The notes: generated from the letters alone by a model not told the origin. A stretch of 64,000 nucleotides of DNA from Mannheimia varigena (GCF_013377235.1 NZ_CP016226.1:1674001-1738000), one strand, 5' to 3'; counted from the stretch's first letter, positions 33,364-43,356 are shown. Numbers and translations: made by a program.

Positions 33364-34488
33364 ATGAGCGATTCGCTAAACGTAGCTTCACAGCAACGTA
33401 ATGATGAAATTGATTTAATTGAGCTAATTCGTGTGTTATGGAGTAAGAAATGGTGGATTGTATTGACCACCCTTATAACTACACTGCTAGCTGGTATGTA
33501 TGCTTTCACAGCCAAAGAACAATGGACTTCAAAGGCTACAGTTATTGCACCTAAATTAACGGAATTAGGTGATTATTTGAATGTTCGCAGAGAATATAAC
33601 CGAATCTTACGTGTAGAACCTATTGACCCAAATGCGTTATCTACAAGCTTGTTCAATAATTTTAATCGATTGGCTCAATCTCAAGACGCTAGAAATGAAT
33701 TTTTTATAAGTTCTAATGTTTATAAGAAGCTAGCTGAGGAAAAAGATGAACCTGGGCAACGCACTCTCTTATCCAAATTAACTAATGAAAGTACAAGCTT
33801 TATTATTCCTGATATAAAGAAAGAGCCTAATGCAATAGGGCGTACTATTGCTTTTTCAGCAGAAACAGCAGGAGAGGCACAAGATACGCTAAGCCAGTTT
33901 GTTAAATTTATTAATAATAAGGCTTTTGCTGTTGAGTTAGAAGACTTTTTGGTTGATTTCCAGAATGTATTGTCAGCATTACATTATGAAAAATCTCTTA
34001 TTCAAGAAGATTTATCGGTAAATAAAGCTGTACAGCTAGAAAACTTAAATAAAGCCTATGAAACAGCACAAAAGGCAGGAATTAAAGAGTATTCAAAAGT
34101 TTTTAATGAAGCCAATCCATCAAATATTGCTGCGGCTTTAAGTGATACTAAAATTCCTCTTTCTGACTCGAAACTAGCAGATAGTTCTTATTTGTTTATG
34201 TTAGGTGAAAAATACTTAAAAGCGCAAATTGACGTAGCTAATGAGAAAGGTGTTGTTTATCCCCCTCGCTATTATCAAATTGATTATCAACTTAAACAGT
34301 TAGAACCTTTATTTAAAAGAACAAAAGTAGCTAAGGCAGATACTTATAGTTATCAAGCATCGCCGGATTATCCTGTAAATAAGGATAAACCTAAGAAAGC
34401 ATTAATTCTAGTGATAGGGGTGTTACTAGGGATAATATTGTCTAGCTTAGGTACTGTTATGTTCAGTTTATTAAATCGAGGTAAATAA
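33364..34488 (+). CDS. wzz: O-antigen chain-length determinant (Wzz family)
   Basis: A 374-residue inner-membrane co-polymerase that sets O-chain length together with Wzy. Membrane helices are at about residues 31-50 and 348-371 with a long periplasmic, partly coiled-coil middle (about 51-345), the Wzz layout. The N-terminal DEIDLIELIRVLWSKKWWI is the family start motif. It lies first in the O-antigen locus, after an AGGAGA ribosome site and a TATAAT box (33327-33332). Confidence 0.9.
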   Translation: MSDSLNVASQQRNDEIDLIELIRVLWSKKWWIVLTTLITTLLAGMYAFTAKEQWTSKATVIAPKLTELGDYLNVRREYNRILRVEPIDPNALSTSLFNNFNRLAQSQDARNEFFISSNVYKKLAEEKDEPGQRTLLSKLTNESTSFIIPDIKKEPNAIGRTIAFSAETAGEAQDTLSQFVKFINNKAFAVELEDFLVDFQNVLSALHYEKSLIQEDLSVNKAVQLENLNKAYETAQKAGIKEYSKVFNEANPSNIAAALSDTKIPLSDSKLADSSYLFMLGEKYLKAQIDVANEKGVVYPPRYYQIDYQLKQLEPLFKRTKVAKADTYSYQASPDYPVNKDKPKKALILVIGVLLGIILSSLGTVMFSLLNRGK

Positions 34489-34674
34489 GCAATGCGTTTA
34501 TTTATTTTATTCGCTGCGCATTTTTTGAAAGTTTTAACGAAAAATCACTTATTGATATTCGTAAAATAAATGTTCTAAATATGAAGAAAGGCAGAAATAG
34601 ATAGTTAAGGTGTTTTTATACCTTATTGGTTGATTGTTATTAAAATAAAACTTACTAAATAATTGAAGGATTTT

Positions 34675-35634
34675 ATGAATTTAATTATATGTACAACACC
34701 TTTTCAAATGCTTATGGCAGAAAAAATTATTAGTCTACATCCAGATGAAAAATTTCACCTTATTGTTATAACTCATCACGATAATAAGAAATATAGATTT
34801 TACTATAATAGACTGAGTAGGTGTTGTGAAAAATTTAATTATATAAAGTTGTTGTCAAGTGGTAAAGGTAAAATATTCACAATATGTGATCTCTTATATC
34901 TAAGAATCCTTAGTTTCTTTTTACCTATGTATAAATCTGTTTTTCTAGCTAATTTGGAAAATATTTGGCTTCAAACATTATTATCTCGTTTTATTAATAG
35001 TTCAGATATATATACGTATGATGATGGCACAGCAAATATAGCAGAAGGTAGTTATTTATACAAAGAAGAAAATGTGGGAACTTTGAAAAATATTGTTTTT
35101 AGATTAATTGGGAAGAAAGTCAGTTTAAAGTTACTTAAGAAGAAATCTAAGTTACATTTTACGATTTATAAATCGCTCAGAAACATAATAAATGAAACCA
35201 AACATATTGTGTTATATTCAGATGATGAAAAAACTATTAGTTCTAATTGTAATCAAAAAGAATATCGTTTTTTTTTAGGGCAGCCTATATATCAATTTGA
35301 TCTAGAGTTATATAATAAGATATCTCAGTACATAAATAAATTTGATATTGACTACTATTTCCCTCATCCAAGGGAAGATATCGTACACTTGAAAGAAAAT
35401 TATATTAATATAATAAAAACGGAACTTATATTTGAAGATTTTCTTATTGAGAAATTAAAACAGAATAACTGTAAATTTAAAGTTTACACATTATTTAGTG
35501 GCTCAATATTAAATATAGCAAACTTTCCTAATGTTGAAGTTTATGCGATAAAACCAAAATCAATTCCTGAAGATATTTCTTCTATTTATGAGATATTTGT
35601 TAATTCAGGAGTTACGCTAATTGAAGAAGAATGA
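34675..35634 (+). CDS. Glycosyltransferase family 52 protein, possible sialyltransferase
   Basis: A 319-residue protein beginning MNLIICTTPFQMLMAEKII, the start typical of GT52 enzymes such as lipooligosaccharide alpha-2,3-sialyltransferases (Lst, LsgB). YDDGTANI (about 117-124) and YFPHPRED (about 222-229) match GT52 landmark positions. Some GT52 members transfer other sugars, and no sialic-acid activation gene (neuA) is in the window, so the donor is uncertain. I start at the ATG with AAGGA upstream, not the in-frame TTG four codons earlier. GC content is low. Confidence 0.78.
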   Translation: MNLIICTTPFQMLMAEKIISLHPDEKFHLIVITHHDNKKYRFYYNRLSRCCEKFNYIKLLSSGKGKIFTICDLLYLRILSFFLPMYKSVFLANLENIWLQTLLSRFINSSDIYTYDDGTANIAEGSYLYKEENVGTLKNIVFRLIGKKVSLKLLKKKSKLHFTIYKSLRNIINETKHIVLYSDDEKTISSNCNQKEYRFFLGQPIYQFDLELYNKISQYINKFDIDYYFPHPREDIVHLKENYINIIKTELIFEDFLIEKLKQNNCKFKVYTLFSGSILNIANFPNVEVYAIKPKSIPEDISSIYEIFVNSGVTLIEEE

Positions 35635-35646
35635 TAAGGAAAGCCA

Positions 35647-36435
35647 ATGAAAATAAATATTATTATTGCGACACACAAGGAAACAACTTTTCCTAGAAAT
35701 AGTAAGCTATATATACCTATCCAAGTAGGTTCAATCAATAAAGAAAGTATCTCATGGTGTTGGAGAGATGATGTTGGAGAGAATATATCTCATAAAAATC
35801 CTTATTACTGTGAGTTAACGGGTTTATATTGGGCTTGGAAAAATATGGATTGTGATTACCTAGGGCTAGTCCACTATCGTAGATATTTCTCTACATTGAA
35901 AACTAATAAAAATAAAGAGGATATTGATACATTAATTCTTTCTGAAGAGGAAATTAGAGAGTTATTAAATTCGCATGATATTATTTTACCTAAAAAAAGA
36001 AATTATTATATTGAAACTCTATATTCACATTATAAAAATACATTTAGTGGGGAGCATCTAGATTTATCTCGAGAGATAATATTAGACATATCACCAGAAT
36101 ATATTCCAGCTTTTGATAAAGTAATGAAAAAGAGAGGTGGATATATGTTTAATATGTTTATTATGAATAAGAAACTTTCTGACCAATACTGTATATGGTT
36201 ATTTAGCGTATTAGACAAGTTATATGAAAAAATTGATCTAACAGGCTATACTGATTTTGAAGCAAGATTATTTGGTAGAGTAAGTGAGATTTTATTTAAC
36301 GTTTGGTTAGAGAAACATAAGTTTAGAGTTAAAAGTGTCCCTTTTGTGTATATAGGGAAAATTGATTGGTTTAGAAAAATCTCCTCATTTCTATTATCTA
36401 AGTTCTTTGGAATAAAATATAAACGAAGTTTCTAA
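35647..36435 (+). CDS. DUF4422 family glycosyltransferase
   Basis: A 262-residue protein of the DUF4422 (capsule/O-antigen glycosyltransferase) family. Marks are the start KINIIIATHKE, then NPYYCELTGLYWAWKN, and YLGLVHYRRYF (about residues 74-84), which are conserved in the family. Sugar and linkage unknown. It starts 12 bases after the GT52 gene and 15 before the polymerase gene, so the three are likely co-transcribed. Confidence 0.8.
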   Translation: MKINIIIATHKETTFPRNSKLYIPIQVGSINKESISWCWRDDVGENISHKNPYYCELTGLYWAWKNMDCDYLGLVHYRRYFSTLKTNKNKEDIDTLILSEEEIRELLNSHDIILPKKRNYYIETLYSHYKNTFSGEHLDLSREIILDISPEYIPAFDKVMKKRGGYMFNMFIMNKKLSDQYCIWLFSVLDKLYEKIDLTGYTDFEARLFGRVSEILFNVWLEKHKFRVKSVPFVYIGKIDWFRKISSFLLSKFFGIKYKRSF

Positions 36436-36450
36436 TTTCTGGAATTATAA

Positions 36451-37521
36451 ATGATATATTTATGTTTTGGGCTTTTATCGACCCTATGTGCTATATTATA
36501 TTCCTTTTTCCATAAAAGAAATATAGCTAATCCGTTGTTTTTTATTTCATTTTGTATCCTTTTTATATTAGGTGCAATTAGGTATGAAGTAGGTACAGAT
36601 TATATCTTTTATTCTAACTATCAAATACCACTTGTATTAGAAGGAAATGATGTTAAGTTTGAAGTTTTGGCTAGAGAATTGGCTAAGCTGGGTTTCGCAT
36701 TAAGTAGTGAAGAACACTATCAATATATCTTCGCTATATATCACTTTATTTGTGTATTTTTTATTTTCAAGGCAATAAAAGAACAGTCTAAAATACTAGT
36801 ATTAAGTGTTTTTGTCTATGTATTCTCTAGTTTTTATAATTTTTCTCTTAATGGGATAAGGCAAGCTATGTCTATGGGTATAGTATTGTACTCAATGAAA
36901 TTTATTTTTGATAAAAAAATAGTATTCTATGTATTATATGTGGTAATCGCTTCTCTATTTCATAAGGCAGCTATTATTTGTCTATTATTGATATTTCTTA
37001 ATAAAAAGACTATTAGCACAATATCATTTATAATAATAGGGATTTTGACTTCTGTATTATTTATTTTATTCAAAAATAGTATATATGATATAATAATGAT
37101 TATAGGATTCTATTCTGAATATGTAGGAGGGAGCTTTCATACAGAAGAATACAACATAACAATCACAATATATGGTGTTGTTAGCTTTATAGTTTTTCAC
37201 TTAATAAATATGAAAACTAAAAAAAATAAAATTAGAGAGGTAACATTCTACAAAAACATAAATTATATTATATTGTTTCTTTCTATAGTTATGCCATTTA
37301 TACCTAACGGATATAGATTGTTCTACATGTTTATGCCATTCCATATTATTATATTTCCTAATATGATATATTATATTGATAGTTTGCGGACGAGGTATAT
37401 GTATACACTAATTTTATTAGCTTTTTATCTTCTCTTTTTCATAAAAACTATTATGATCACAAACTATGGTGAAACACTGCCATACCAAATTCATCCAGAA
37501 ATAATGGAGATTATGCCATGA
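36451..37521 (+). CDS. wzy: EpsG-family O-antigen polymerase (Wzy)
   Basis: A 356-residue, roughly ten-helix membrane protein of the EpsG family. Landmarks are IRYEVGTDYIFY (about residues 46-57) and NFSLNGIRQAMSMGI (about 130-144), both typical of EpsG/Wzy polymerases. It would join O-units at the periplasmic face of the inner membrane, under Wzz control. Polymerase activity is inferred from family and context. It overlaps the next gene by 4 bases (ATGA). Confidence 0.8.
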   Translation: MIYLCFGLLSTLCAILYSFFHKRNIANPLFFISFCILFILGAIRYEVGTDYIFYSNYQIPLVLEGNDVKFEVLARELAKLGFALSSEEHYQYIFAIYHFICVFFIFKAIKEQSKILVLSVFVYVFSSFYNFSLNGIRQAMSMGIVLYSMKFIFDKKIVFYVLYVVIASLFHKAAIICLLLIFLNKKTISTISFIIIGILTSVLFILFKNSIYDIIMIIGFYSEYVGGSFHTEEYNITITIYGVVSFIVFHLINMKTKKNKIREVTFYKNINYIILFLSIVMPFIPNGYRLFYMFMPFHIIIFPNMIYYIDSLRTRYMYTLILLAFYLLFFIKTIMITNYGETLPYQIHPEIMEIMP

Positions 37522-38552
37522 AATATAAACTAATAGTGATTGGGCAGATTGAGAATAAGAAAACTGGATTGGGGAAAGCAATTAATGATTTTATCTTACA
37601 TTATAATAAGAAATATGGTGATAACTCCCTATATCAATTAGATATTACCAAAAATACTAAATTTATTAGCAACTGCTTTAAAATTTTGGCTGTGAATTGT
37701 GATAAATTTTATTTTACTCCATCAGGTTCTTTATTTGGTAATCTAAGAGATTGTGTTTATCTGTTTTTAATGATGCTAAGAGGAAAAAAAATTATTACTC
37801 ATTTCCATAATAGTAGTTTTAAATCTATTGTTGAATCGAATACTATTTTAAATTGGATAAATAGATGTTTATATAAAAGAGTAGATAAAATTATTATTCT
37901 TGGTAATAAACAGAAGGCAATGTTTTCATCCATGCAAATCAATGAAGATAAGTTTAGAATTATCCGTAATGGGATAGATGAGAATATTTTTATTTCTGAA
38001 GAAATGTTAATTAAAAAGCATAGTAAGAAACCAATAAATATTATTTATTTTAGCAATATGATTCCTGAGAAAGGTTATCAAACAGTTCTGTCTGTAGCTA
38101 AGCTAATGAGATGTAATAAAGATTTTCATTTCTATTTTTCTGGTGTCTTTTTTGATCCCTCTCTTAAAGATAAATTTCTTCAAGAAATAGAAAATATGGA
38201 TAATGTTACTTATATAAATGGTGTGTATGGTTTAGAAAAAGCTGAAGTTTTAGCTGAAATGAATATTTTATTATTTCCATCGAAGTATAAAGATGAAACA
38301 TTACCAATAAGTATGCTAGAAGCAATAGCAAATGGACTCTATATTATAGTATCGGATGTGGGAGTAATAAGTGAAGTTGTGAATAAGGAAACAACTTCAT
38401 TATTAAGTTCAATTGATAGTTATATGCTTGCTAATATTATTGAGGAAAAATCCAAAATATTGAATGAGTTGAATTATAATATTATCTATTATAAATCTAA
38501 TTATAAAAATAGTAATATATTAGAACATCTTGTGAATACTGTTGAAGAATGA
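37518..38552 (+). CDS. Glycosyltransferase family 4 protein
   Basis: A 344-residue GT-B type retaining glycosyltransferase. The N-terminal half has HFHNSSFKSI; the C-terminal half carries the sugar-nucleotide-binding signature (FPSKYKDETLPISMLEAIANGLYIIVSDVGVISEV, with the E-x7-E-like element). It would add one sugar of the O-unit in the cytoplasm. Donor unknown. It overlaps both neighbours by 4 bases, indicating translational coupling. Confidence 0.85.
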   Translation: MKYKLIVIGQIENKKTGLGKAINDFILHYNKKYGDNSLYQLDITKNTKFISNCFKILAVNCDKFYFTPSGSLFGNLRDCVYLFLMMLRGKKIITHFHNSSFKSIVESNTILNWINRCLYKRVDKIIILGNKQKAMFSSMQINEDKFRIIRNGIDENIFISEEMLIKKHSKKPINIIYFSNMIPEKGYQTVLSVAKLMRCNKDFHFYFSGVFFDPSLKDKFLQEIENMDNVTYINGVYGLEKAEVLAEMNILLFPSKYKDETLPISMLEAIANGLYIIVSDVGVISEVVNKETTSLLSSIDSYMLANIIEEKSKILNELNYNIIYYKSNYKNSNILEHLVNTVEE

Positions 38553-39577
38553 GTTTATTTGATATGAAGATCTCAATTATTGTTCCTATTTATAATGTTG
38601 AGAATTATTTAGAAACTTGTCTAGAAAGCTTAGTCAATCAGACATACCAAAATATTGATATTATTTTAGTTAATGATGGTTCAACGGACAATAGCCGTTT
38701 TATCTGTGAGAAATACGCTAAACAGTACGATTTTGTGTCACTCATTAATAAAGAAAATTCAGGTGTATCTGAGGCTAGAAATACAGGTATCTTAGCTACT
38801 AAATCAGAATTAGTTATGTTTGTTGATAGCGATGATTATGTTTCTCACAATTTTTGTGAGAAGCTTATTTATAACTACAATGGAGAAGATCTTGTTTTTT
38901 GTGATTACATGACATTTGAAGAAAATAGAATGGGATATAAAAAATTTATAGCTAATGAAAAAGACTTATTGGACGATGAAGATAGTTTTTCGTTACTATC
39001 TGAATTAGGGAATTCTCATTTCGAAAAAATGTATAAAAGATTATTTTTTAATAGTCCTTGTTGTAAAATATATAAACGCTCAAAAATACACTCATTATTT
39101 AAATCGAACATTAATTTAGGCGAGGATTTGTTATTTAACCTAAACTATTTAACTACTTGTACATCTATAAAAGGCATGAATGATAAGTTATACTTTTATC
39201 GGATAGGAAACCAATCGTCATTATCCAGACGATTTGATGAAACTCGATTATGTAATATAACTTATGTTTTTAATCGTTCTATTACTCTATTTAATACTAT
39301 ATTTAAGGATAACTATGAGAAAGATATCGTTAAACTTAAATATCTTGAAGAATATGCTTTAAGTATAAAGAAAATGCTTAGCCATGCTTCTTTCTCATAT
39401 AAAGAAAAGTTACAGAGACTTGTAGATTATAGAGCTAGATATCCTATAGAAAGGGAAATTATTTTATGTGTTCCTAAACTAGCACTTCAATATAGATTAT
39501 TTTTATCACTTTACTTAAATAAGCAAGATTATCTGCTGTTACTTTTAACAGAGGTATTTAATTTAATTAAAAAATAG
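38549..39577 (+). CDS. Glycosyltransferase family 2 protein
   Basis: A 342-residue GT-A type inverting glycosyltransferase. The start KISIIVPIYNVENYLETCLES, VNDGSTDNS, and the metal-binding DxD as FVDSDDYVS (about residues 92-100) are standard for GT2. Two starts are possible: ATG at 38549 overlapping the previous gene, or ATG at 38564 directly before KISIIVP. Sugar unknown. Confidence 0.87.
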   Translation: MSLFDMKISIIVPIYNVENYLETCLESLVNQTYQNIDIILVNDGSTDNSRFICEKYAKQYDFVSLINKENSGVSEARNTGILATKSELVMFVDSDDYVSHNFCEKLIYNYNGEDLVFCDYMTFEENRMGYKKFIANEKDLLDDEDSFSLLSELGNSHFEKMYKRLFFNSPCCKIYKRSKIHSLFKSNINLGEDLLFNLNYLTTCTSIKGMNDKLYFYRIGNQSSLSRRFDETRLCNITYVFNRSITLFNTIFKDNYEKDIVKLKYLEEYALSIKKMLSHASFSYKEKLQRLVDYRARYPIEREIILCVPKLALQYRLFLSLYLNKQDYLLLLLTEVFNLIKK

Positions 39578-39715
39578 TTGTCATAAAATATGAAGTCTAC
39601 TGCAATTTATTTACATCTACTGGGATTAGATTATCTTGTATACTTTAGTGTTTGAAAAGGCTGATTAGAGCTTTGTGAGAAAAACTAGTCGTGTTACATC
39701 AAGAATAGGTTTATT

Positions 39716-40669
39716 ATGTCTAAAAAACATGCTTATCTTATAATTGCACATGAAAAATTTGAGCAATTACTCTTTTTAATTGAGTTACTTAATCATCCTA
39801 GAAATGATATTTATTTATTTATCGATGTTAAAGTAGAGGATAGCCGTATTACTGATTTGAAAGAAAAAATCACTGCTCTGAATTTGATATCAATGGTAAG
39901 TTTTACTGATAGAATTTCGGTAAACTGGGGAGATTATTCTCAAATACAAGCAGAAATGCTTCTATTTAAAAAAGCGCATAAAAATAGAAGTTATGCTTAC
40001 TATCATTTACTATCTGGTGTTGACTTACCTCTAGTCAGTCAAGACACTATCCACCAATTTTTTGATAAACATCAAGGTAAGGAGTTCTTGACTATAGTCT
40101 CGAAAGAATCATTTGAAAGAAATAAAATTTATGATCGAGTTAGAATCCACTATTGGGCTCCACATATTAGTGAACGAACTTTTAGTAATAAGTTGATTGG
40201 TAAAATTTTTCAAAAAATTATCCGATCTTCAGAATTCTATATAAAAAGAATATGTAGTGCAGATAAGTTTAAAACCTTCGGTACAGCTTTAGGATATGCT
40301 TCGAACTGGGTTAGTATTACAGATGAGTTAGTCACTATCCTAATCAATGAGGAATCGTGGATTAGAGATGTTTTTTCTCGTTCACTATTTTGTGATGAAT
40401 TATTTATTCCTACAATCATTAATAAATATGGTTGGGAATCTAGGATTTATTATTCAAAAGGGATGAAAAATGATTCAGAGGAATTTCAAGGTAATCTAAG
40501 ATATATCAATTGGTGGGATGGTTCTCCTTACACTTGGACAGATTCGAATGAAGATTTTTTTTCTTTAGAGAAGGCTATTACTAGAGGGCATTTCTTTGCT
40601 AGAAAGTTTGATATACAAGCTTACCCAGCGACGGTAGATTTCATTAAGGCGAGATCGAAGTTTTCCTAA
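39716..40669 (+). CDS. Glycosyltransferase family 14 (branching beta-1,6-GlcNAc transferase-like)
   Basis: A 317-residue protein matching the core-2/I-branching enzyme family GT14: AYLIIAHEKFEQLLFLIELL at the start, FIDVK, VNWGDYSQIQAEMLLFKKA and YYHLLSGVDLPL (about residues 98-109). In eukaryotes this family makes beta-1,6 branches; bacterial members act on exopolysaccharides and LPS. Here it may add a side branch to the O-unit. A 138-base gap without features separates it from the GT2 gene, and a structured 216-base gap follows. Confidence 0.82.
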   Translation: MSKKHAYLIIAHEKFEQLLFLIELLNHPRNDIYLFIDVKVEDSRITDLKEKITALNLISMVSFTDRISVNWGDYSQIQAEMLLFKKAHKNRSYAYYHLLSGVDLPLVSQDTIHQFFDKHQGKEFLTIVSKESFERNKIYDRVRIHYWAPHISERTFSNKLIGKIFQKIIRSSEFYIKRICSADKFKTFGTALGYASNWVSITDELVTILINEESWIRDVFSRSLFCDELFIPTIINKYGWESRIYYSKGMKNDSEEFQGNLRYINWWDGSPYTWTDSNEDFFSLEKAITRGHFFARKFDIQAYPATVDFIKARSKFS

Positions 40670-40761
40670 ATTTATGAGTTAATACCTACTAATTCTTTTC
40701 ATAATTAAGACTATGGAATGAGTGTTTTTGTGTTTATGCCCGGATCAGTAGTATGAAAGGG

Positions 40762-40810
40762 AACTTAAAAGGAGTAAGTCCTAGTGAGTACAGAAATCAC
40801 TTCTTAAGTT
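40762..40810 (+). ncRNA. Candidate compact three-way-junction RNA element
   Basis: Closing stem AACTTAA (40762-40768) with TTAAGTT (40804-40810), enclosing AGGA-GTAAG-TCCT (40770-40782) and AGTGA-GTACAGAAA-TCACT (40783-40801), with almost no unpaired bases between the helices. It lies 76 bases upstream of glf. Nothing in the sequence says whether it is an RNA regulator, a relic of an older gene, or chance. Confidence 0.35.
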
Positions 40811-40885
40811 AGCCTAATTTTGGGAGAGGAAAGCTATAGATGATAATAAATTTAGATTTTAGTTAATATACATTAGGACATTCTT

Positions 40886-41989
40886 ATGAGAAAATATGAC
40901 TATCTTATTGTTGGAGCAGGTCTTTTTGGGTCTATTTTTGCTTATGAAGCCGCAAAACGTGGCAAAAAATGCTTAGTAATCGAAAAACGTGATCACATTG
41001 GAGGTAACTGTTATACCCAAAACATTGCAGGAATTAACGTGCATAAATATGGTGCACATATTTTCCATACCAGCAATAAAGTAGTTTGGGATTATATTCA
41101 ACAATTTGCAGAATTTAATCGTTTTACCAATTCACCGGTAGCTCGTTATAAGGATGAGCTTTATAGCCTTCCATTTAATATGCTAACGTTTAATAAAATG
41201 TGGGGTGTGATTACTCCTCAAGAAGCGGAAGCAAAGATTAAGGAACAAATTGCTGAAGAAAATATTATAGAGCCTGAAAATCTAGAAGAGCAGGCAATTT
41301 CATTGGTTGGTCGTGATATTTATAAAAAATTAATCAAAGGTTATACAGAAAAACAATGGGGACGTAAATGTACGGAATTACCTGCCTTTATTATTAAACG
41401 TTTACCTGTGCGTTATACCTATGACAACAACTATTTCTACGATACTTACCAAGGCATTCCGATTGGGGGCTATACAGGTATTTTTGAAAGGATGCTTGTC
41501 GATATTGAGGTGAAATTAAATGTTGATTTCTTTGCAGCACGTGAGTATTACGAAAGTTTAGCTGAGAAAATTGTCTTTACAGGAATGATTGATGAATATT
41601 TTGATTATAAATACGGTAAATTAGAATATCGTAGCTTAAAGTTCGAAAACCAATTACTTGAACTTGAAAATTATCAAGGTAATGCGGTTGTTAACTATAC
41701 TGAAAGTGAGATACCTTTTACACGTATTATTGAGCATAAACATTTTGAATTTGGTAAGCAGAAAAAAACATATATAACGAAAGAGTATTCTAAAGAGTAT
41801 CAAGAGGGTGATGAGCCTTATTATCCAATCAATGATGAGAGAAATAATGAGGTGTATGAAAAATATAAAGCTTTAGCAGAAAATCAACCAAATGTTATTT
41901 TTGGTGGACGCTTAGCCCAATATAAATATTTTGATATGCATAATATTATTGCTGAAGCCTTAGATTGTGTAGATAAACATTTTAAGTAA
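40886..41989 (+). CDS. glf: UDP-galactopyranose mutase
   Basis: A 367-residue FAD enzyme that converts UDP-galactopyranose to UDP-galactofuranose, so the O-unit probably contains galactofuranose. FAD-binding DYLIVGAGLFGSIFAYEAAKR is at the N-terminus, followed by KRDHIGGNCY and GAHIFHT; FTGMIDEYFDYKYGKLEYRSL in the middle is diagnostic. Length is normal. Its composition is less AT-rich than the glycosyltransferases before it, suggesting a different history. Confidence 0.96.
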   Translation: MRKYDYLIVGAGLFGSIFAYEAAKRGKKCLVIEKRDHIGGNCYTQNIAGINVHKYGAHIFHTSNKVVWDYIQQFAEFNRFTNSPVARYKDELYSLPFNMLTFNKMWGVITPQEAEAKIKEQIAEENIIEPENLEEQAISLVGRDIYKKLIKGYTEKQWGRKCTELPAFIIKRLPVRYTYDNNYFYDTYQGIPIGGYTGIFERMLVDIEVKLNVDFFAAREYYESLAEKIVFTGMIDEYFDYKYGKLEYRSLKFENQLLELENYQGNAVVNYTESEIPFTRIIEHKHFEFGKQKKTYITKEYSKEYQEGDEPYYPINDERNNEVYEKYKALAENQPNVIFGGRLAQYKYFDMHNIIAEALDCVDKHFK

Positions 41990-42010
41990 ATGATTCTCAA
42001 GGGGTTTATT

Positions 42011-43321
42011 TTGAATAAGATAATTTCTGCGATAATATTAATTATTTCTGATATATTTGCTATATTTTTGTCTATAATATGTGCGGTGTCATTAAGAAAG
42101 ATATTAAATGTTTTTTGGGATATACCTGTGATAACATATTCCTATATTACATTTACTGCCGTATACTTTACTCTTATTCTTCTCCTTACTTATTTTGGGG
42201 CCTATAGCAGAAGATTCGAGTTCTGGCATGAAAGCAAGTTAGTAGTTAGAGCTTGCTTTTTATCTTTTATTATTTTGTTTGCTGCCTTAGCTTTGGGACA
42301 GAATGCAGATTTTTATTCAAGGAGTACGTTAATATTAATATTTTGTATTTCTGCAGTTATAATTCCTATTTTTAAGATTTTTGTTAAACGAATGTTGTTT
42401 AAATTAAAATTTTGGCAGAAGCCAGCGAAGATTATTACAGATAGTGATTCTTTTAGATTTCAACTTTTTAATGATCCTTACTTAGGTTATATTAAAGCAG
42501 ATAATATAAAACATGAGACATTATTTATTGATAGTGCAAATATTAGCAAAGATAAATTAAATAGTATTATTGAAGATAATATTAAGAGTAGTAGAGAAAT
42601 TATCTTTTCTCCATTTTTAGTAGGGTATGATTTCTCTCAGTCTAGTATATATAATCTTCTTGAGTCAAGAGTAAATGTATTTCATTTAGAAAACAAGTTA
42701 TTGAGTAAATTAAATCGATTTTATAAAGCTGTAATTGATTATACAATTGTTACTTTATCATCAGTTTTTTGGCTTCCATTGCTTTGCTTAATTGCTATTT
42801 GGATTAAGCTTGAAGATCCTAAAGGTGATATATTCTTTAGGCAAAGGAGATTAGGATTAAATGGTAAAGAGTTTTTATGCTATAAATTCCGATCTATGTA
42901 CTCTGATCAATCTTTTATGGCAGGTTGGTTAGAAATGAATCCAGAAGAAAAAGCTTATTACAATATTTACCATAAATATATGAATGATCCTCGTATTACT
43001 AAAGTTGGTTCTTTTTTAAGAAAAACATCTTTAGATGAGCTACCACAGTTGTTAAATGTATTGAAAGGTGAAATGAGTATAATAGGGCCTCGTCCTTATA
43101 TGGTAATAGAGAAAAAAGATATTGGTAATAAAATCTCCTTAGTTTTAGGTGTCAAGCCTGGAATTACAGGGTTATGGCAAGTAAGTGGTCGTAGCGATAC
43201 TGATTTTGATACACGAGTACAGATGGATGTTTGGTATATGAAAAATTGGTCATTATGGGGAGATGTTATTATTTTGTTTAAAACTTTTAAAACAGTTTTA
43301 AAAAGAGATGGTGCATATTAG
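42011..43321 (+). CDS. wbaP: Undecaprenyl-phosphate sugar-1-phosphate transferase (WbaP family)
   Basis: A 436-residue membrane protein that starts O-unit synthesis by moving sugar-1-phosphate, usually galactose, onto undecaprenyl phosphate. Four N-terminal helices and a CoA-binding-like middle are followed by the bacterial sugar-transferase domain (FFRQRRLGLNGKEFLCYKF, RKTSLDELPQLLNVLKGEMS, IIGPRPY). I prefer the TTG at 42011, preceded by AAGGGG, over an ATG at 41990 that touches the glf stop codon and has no ribosome site. WbaP uses UDP-Gal in relatives; the sugar here is inferred. Confidence 0.9.
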   Translation: MNKIISAIILIISDIFAIFLSIICAVSLRKILNVFWDIPVITYSYITFTAVYFTLILLLTYFGAYSRRFEFWHESKLVVRACFLSFIILFAALALGQNADFYSRSTLILIFCISAVIIPIFKIFVKRMLFKLKFWQKPAKIITDSDSFRFQLFNDPYLGYIKADNIKHETLFIDSANISKDKLNSIIEDNIKSSREIIFSPFLVGYDFSQSSIYNLLESRVNVFHLENKLLSKLNRFYKAVIDYTIVTLSSVFWLPLLCLIAIWIKLEDPKGDIFFRQRRLGLNGKEFLCYKFRSMYSDQSFMAGWLEMNPEEKAYYNIYHKYMNDPRITKVGSFLRKTSLDELPQLLNVLKGEMSIIGPRPYMVIEKKDIGNKISLVLGVKPGITGLWQVSGRSDTDFDTRVQMDVWYMKNWSLWGDVIILFKTFKTVLKRDGAY

Positions 43322-43356
43322 ATTAATAGTATTTTAAAATAAAATGAAGAAGTTAA

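Noticed and set aside
34489..34674. Small gene or gene fragment between wzz and the GT52 gene
   Set aside because: Short open stretches exist in two frames, but none has a ribosome site or a recognisable family motif.
40762..40810. Hammerhead ribozyme in the gap before glf
   Set aside because: It has three helices, but the CUGAUGA and GAAA core sequences are not in the right places.
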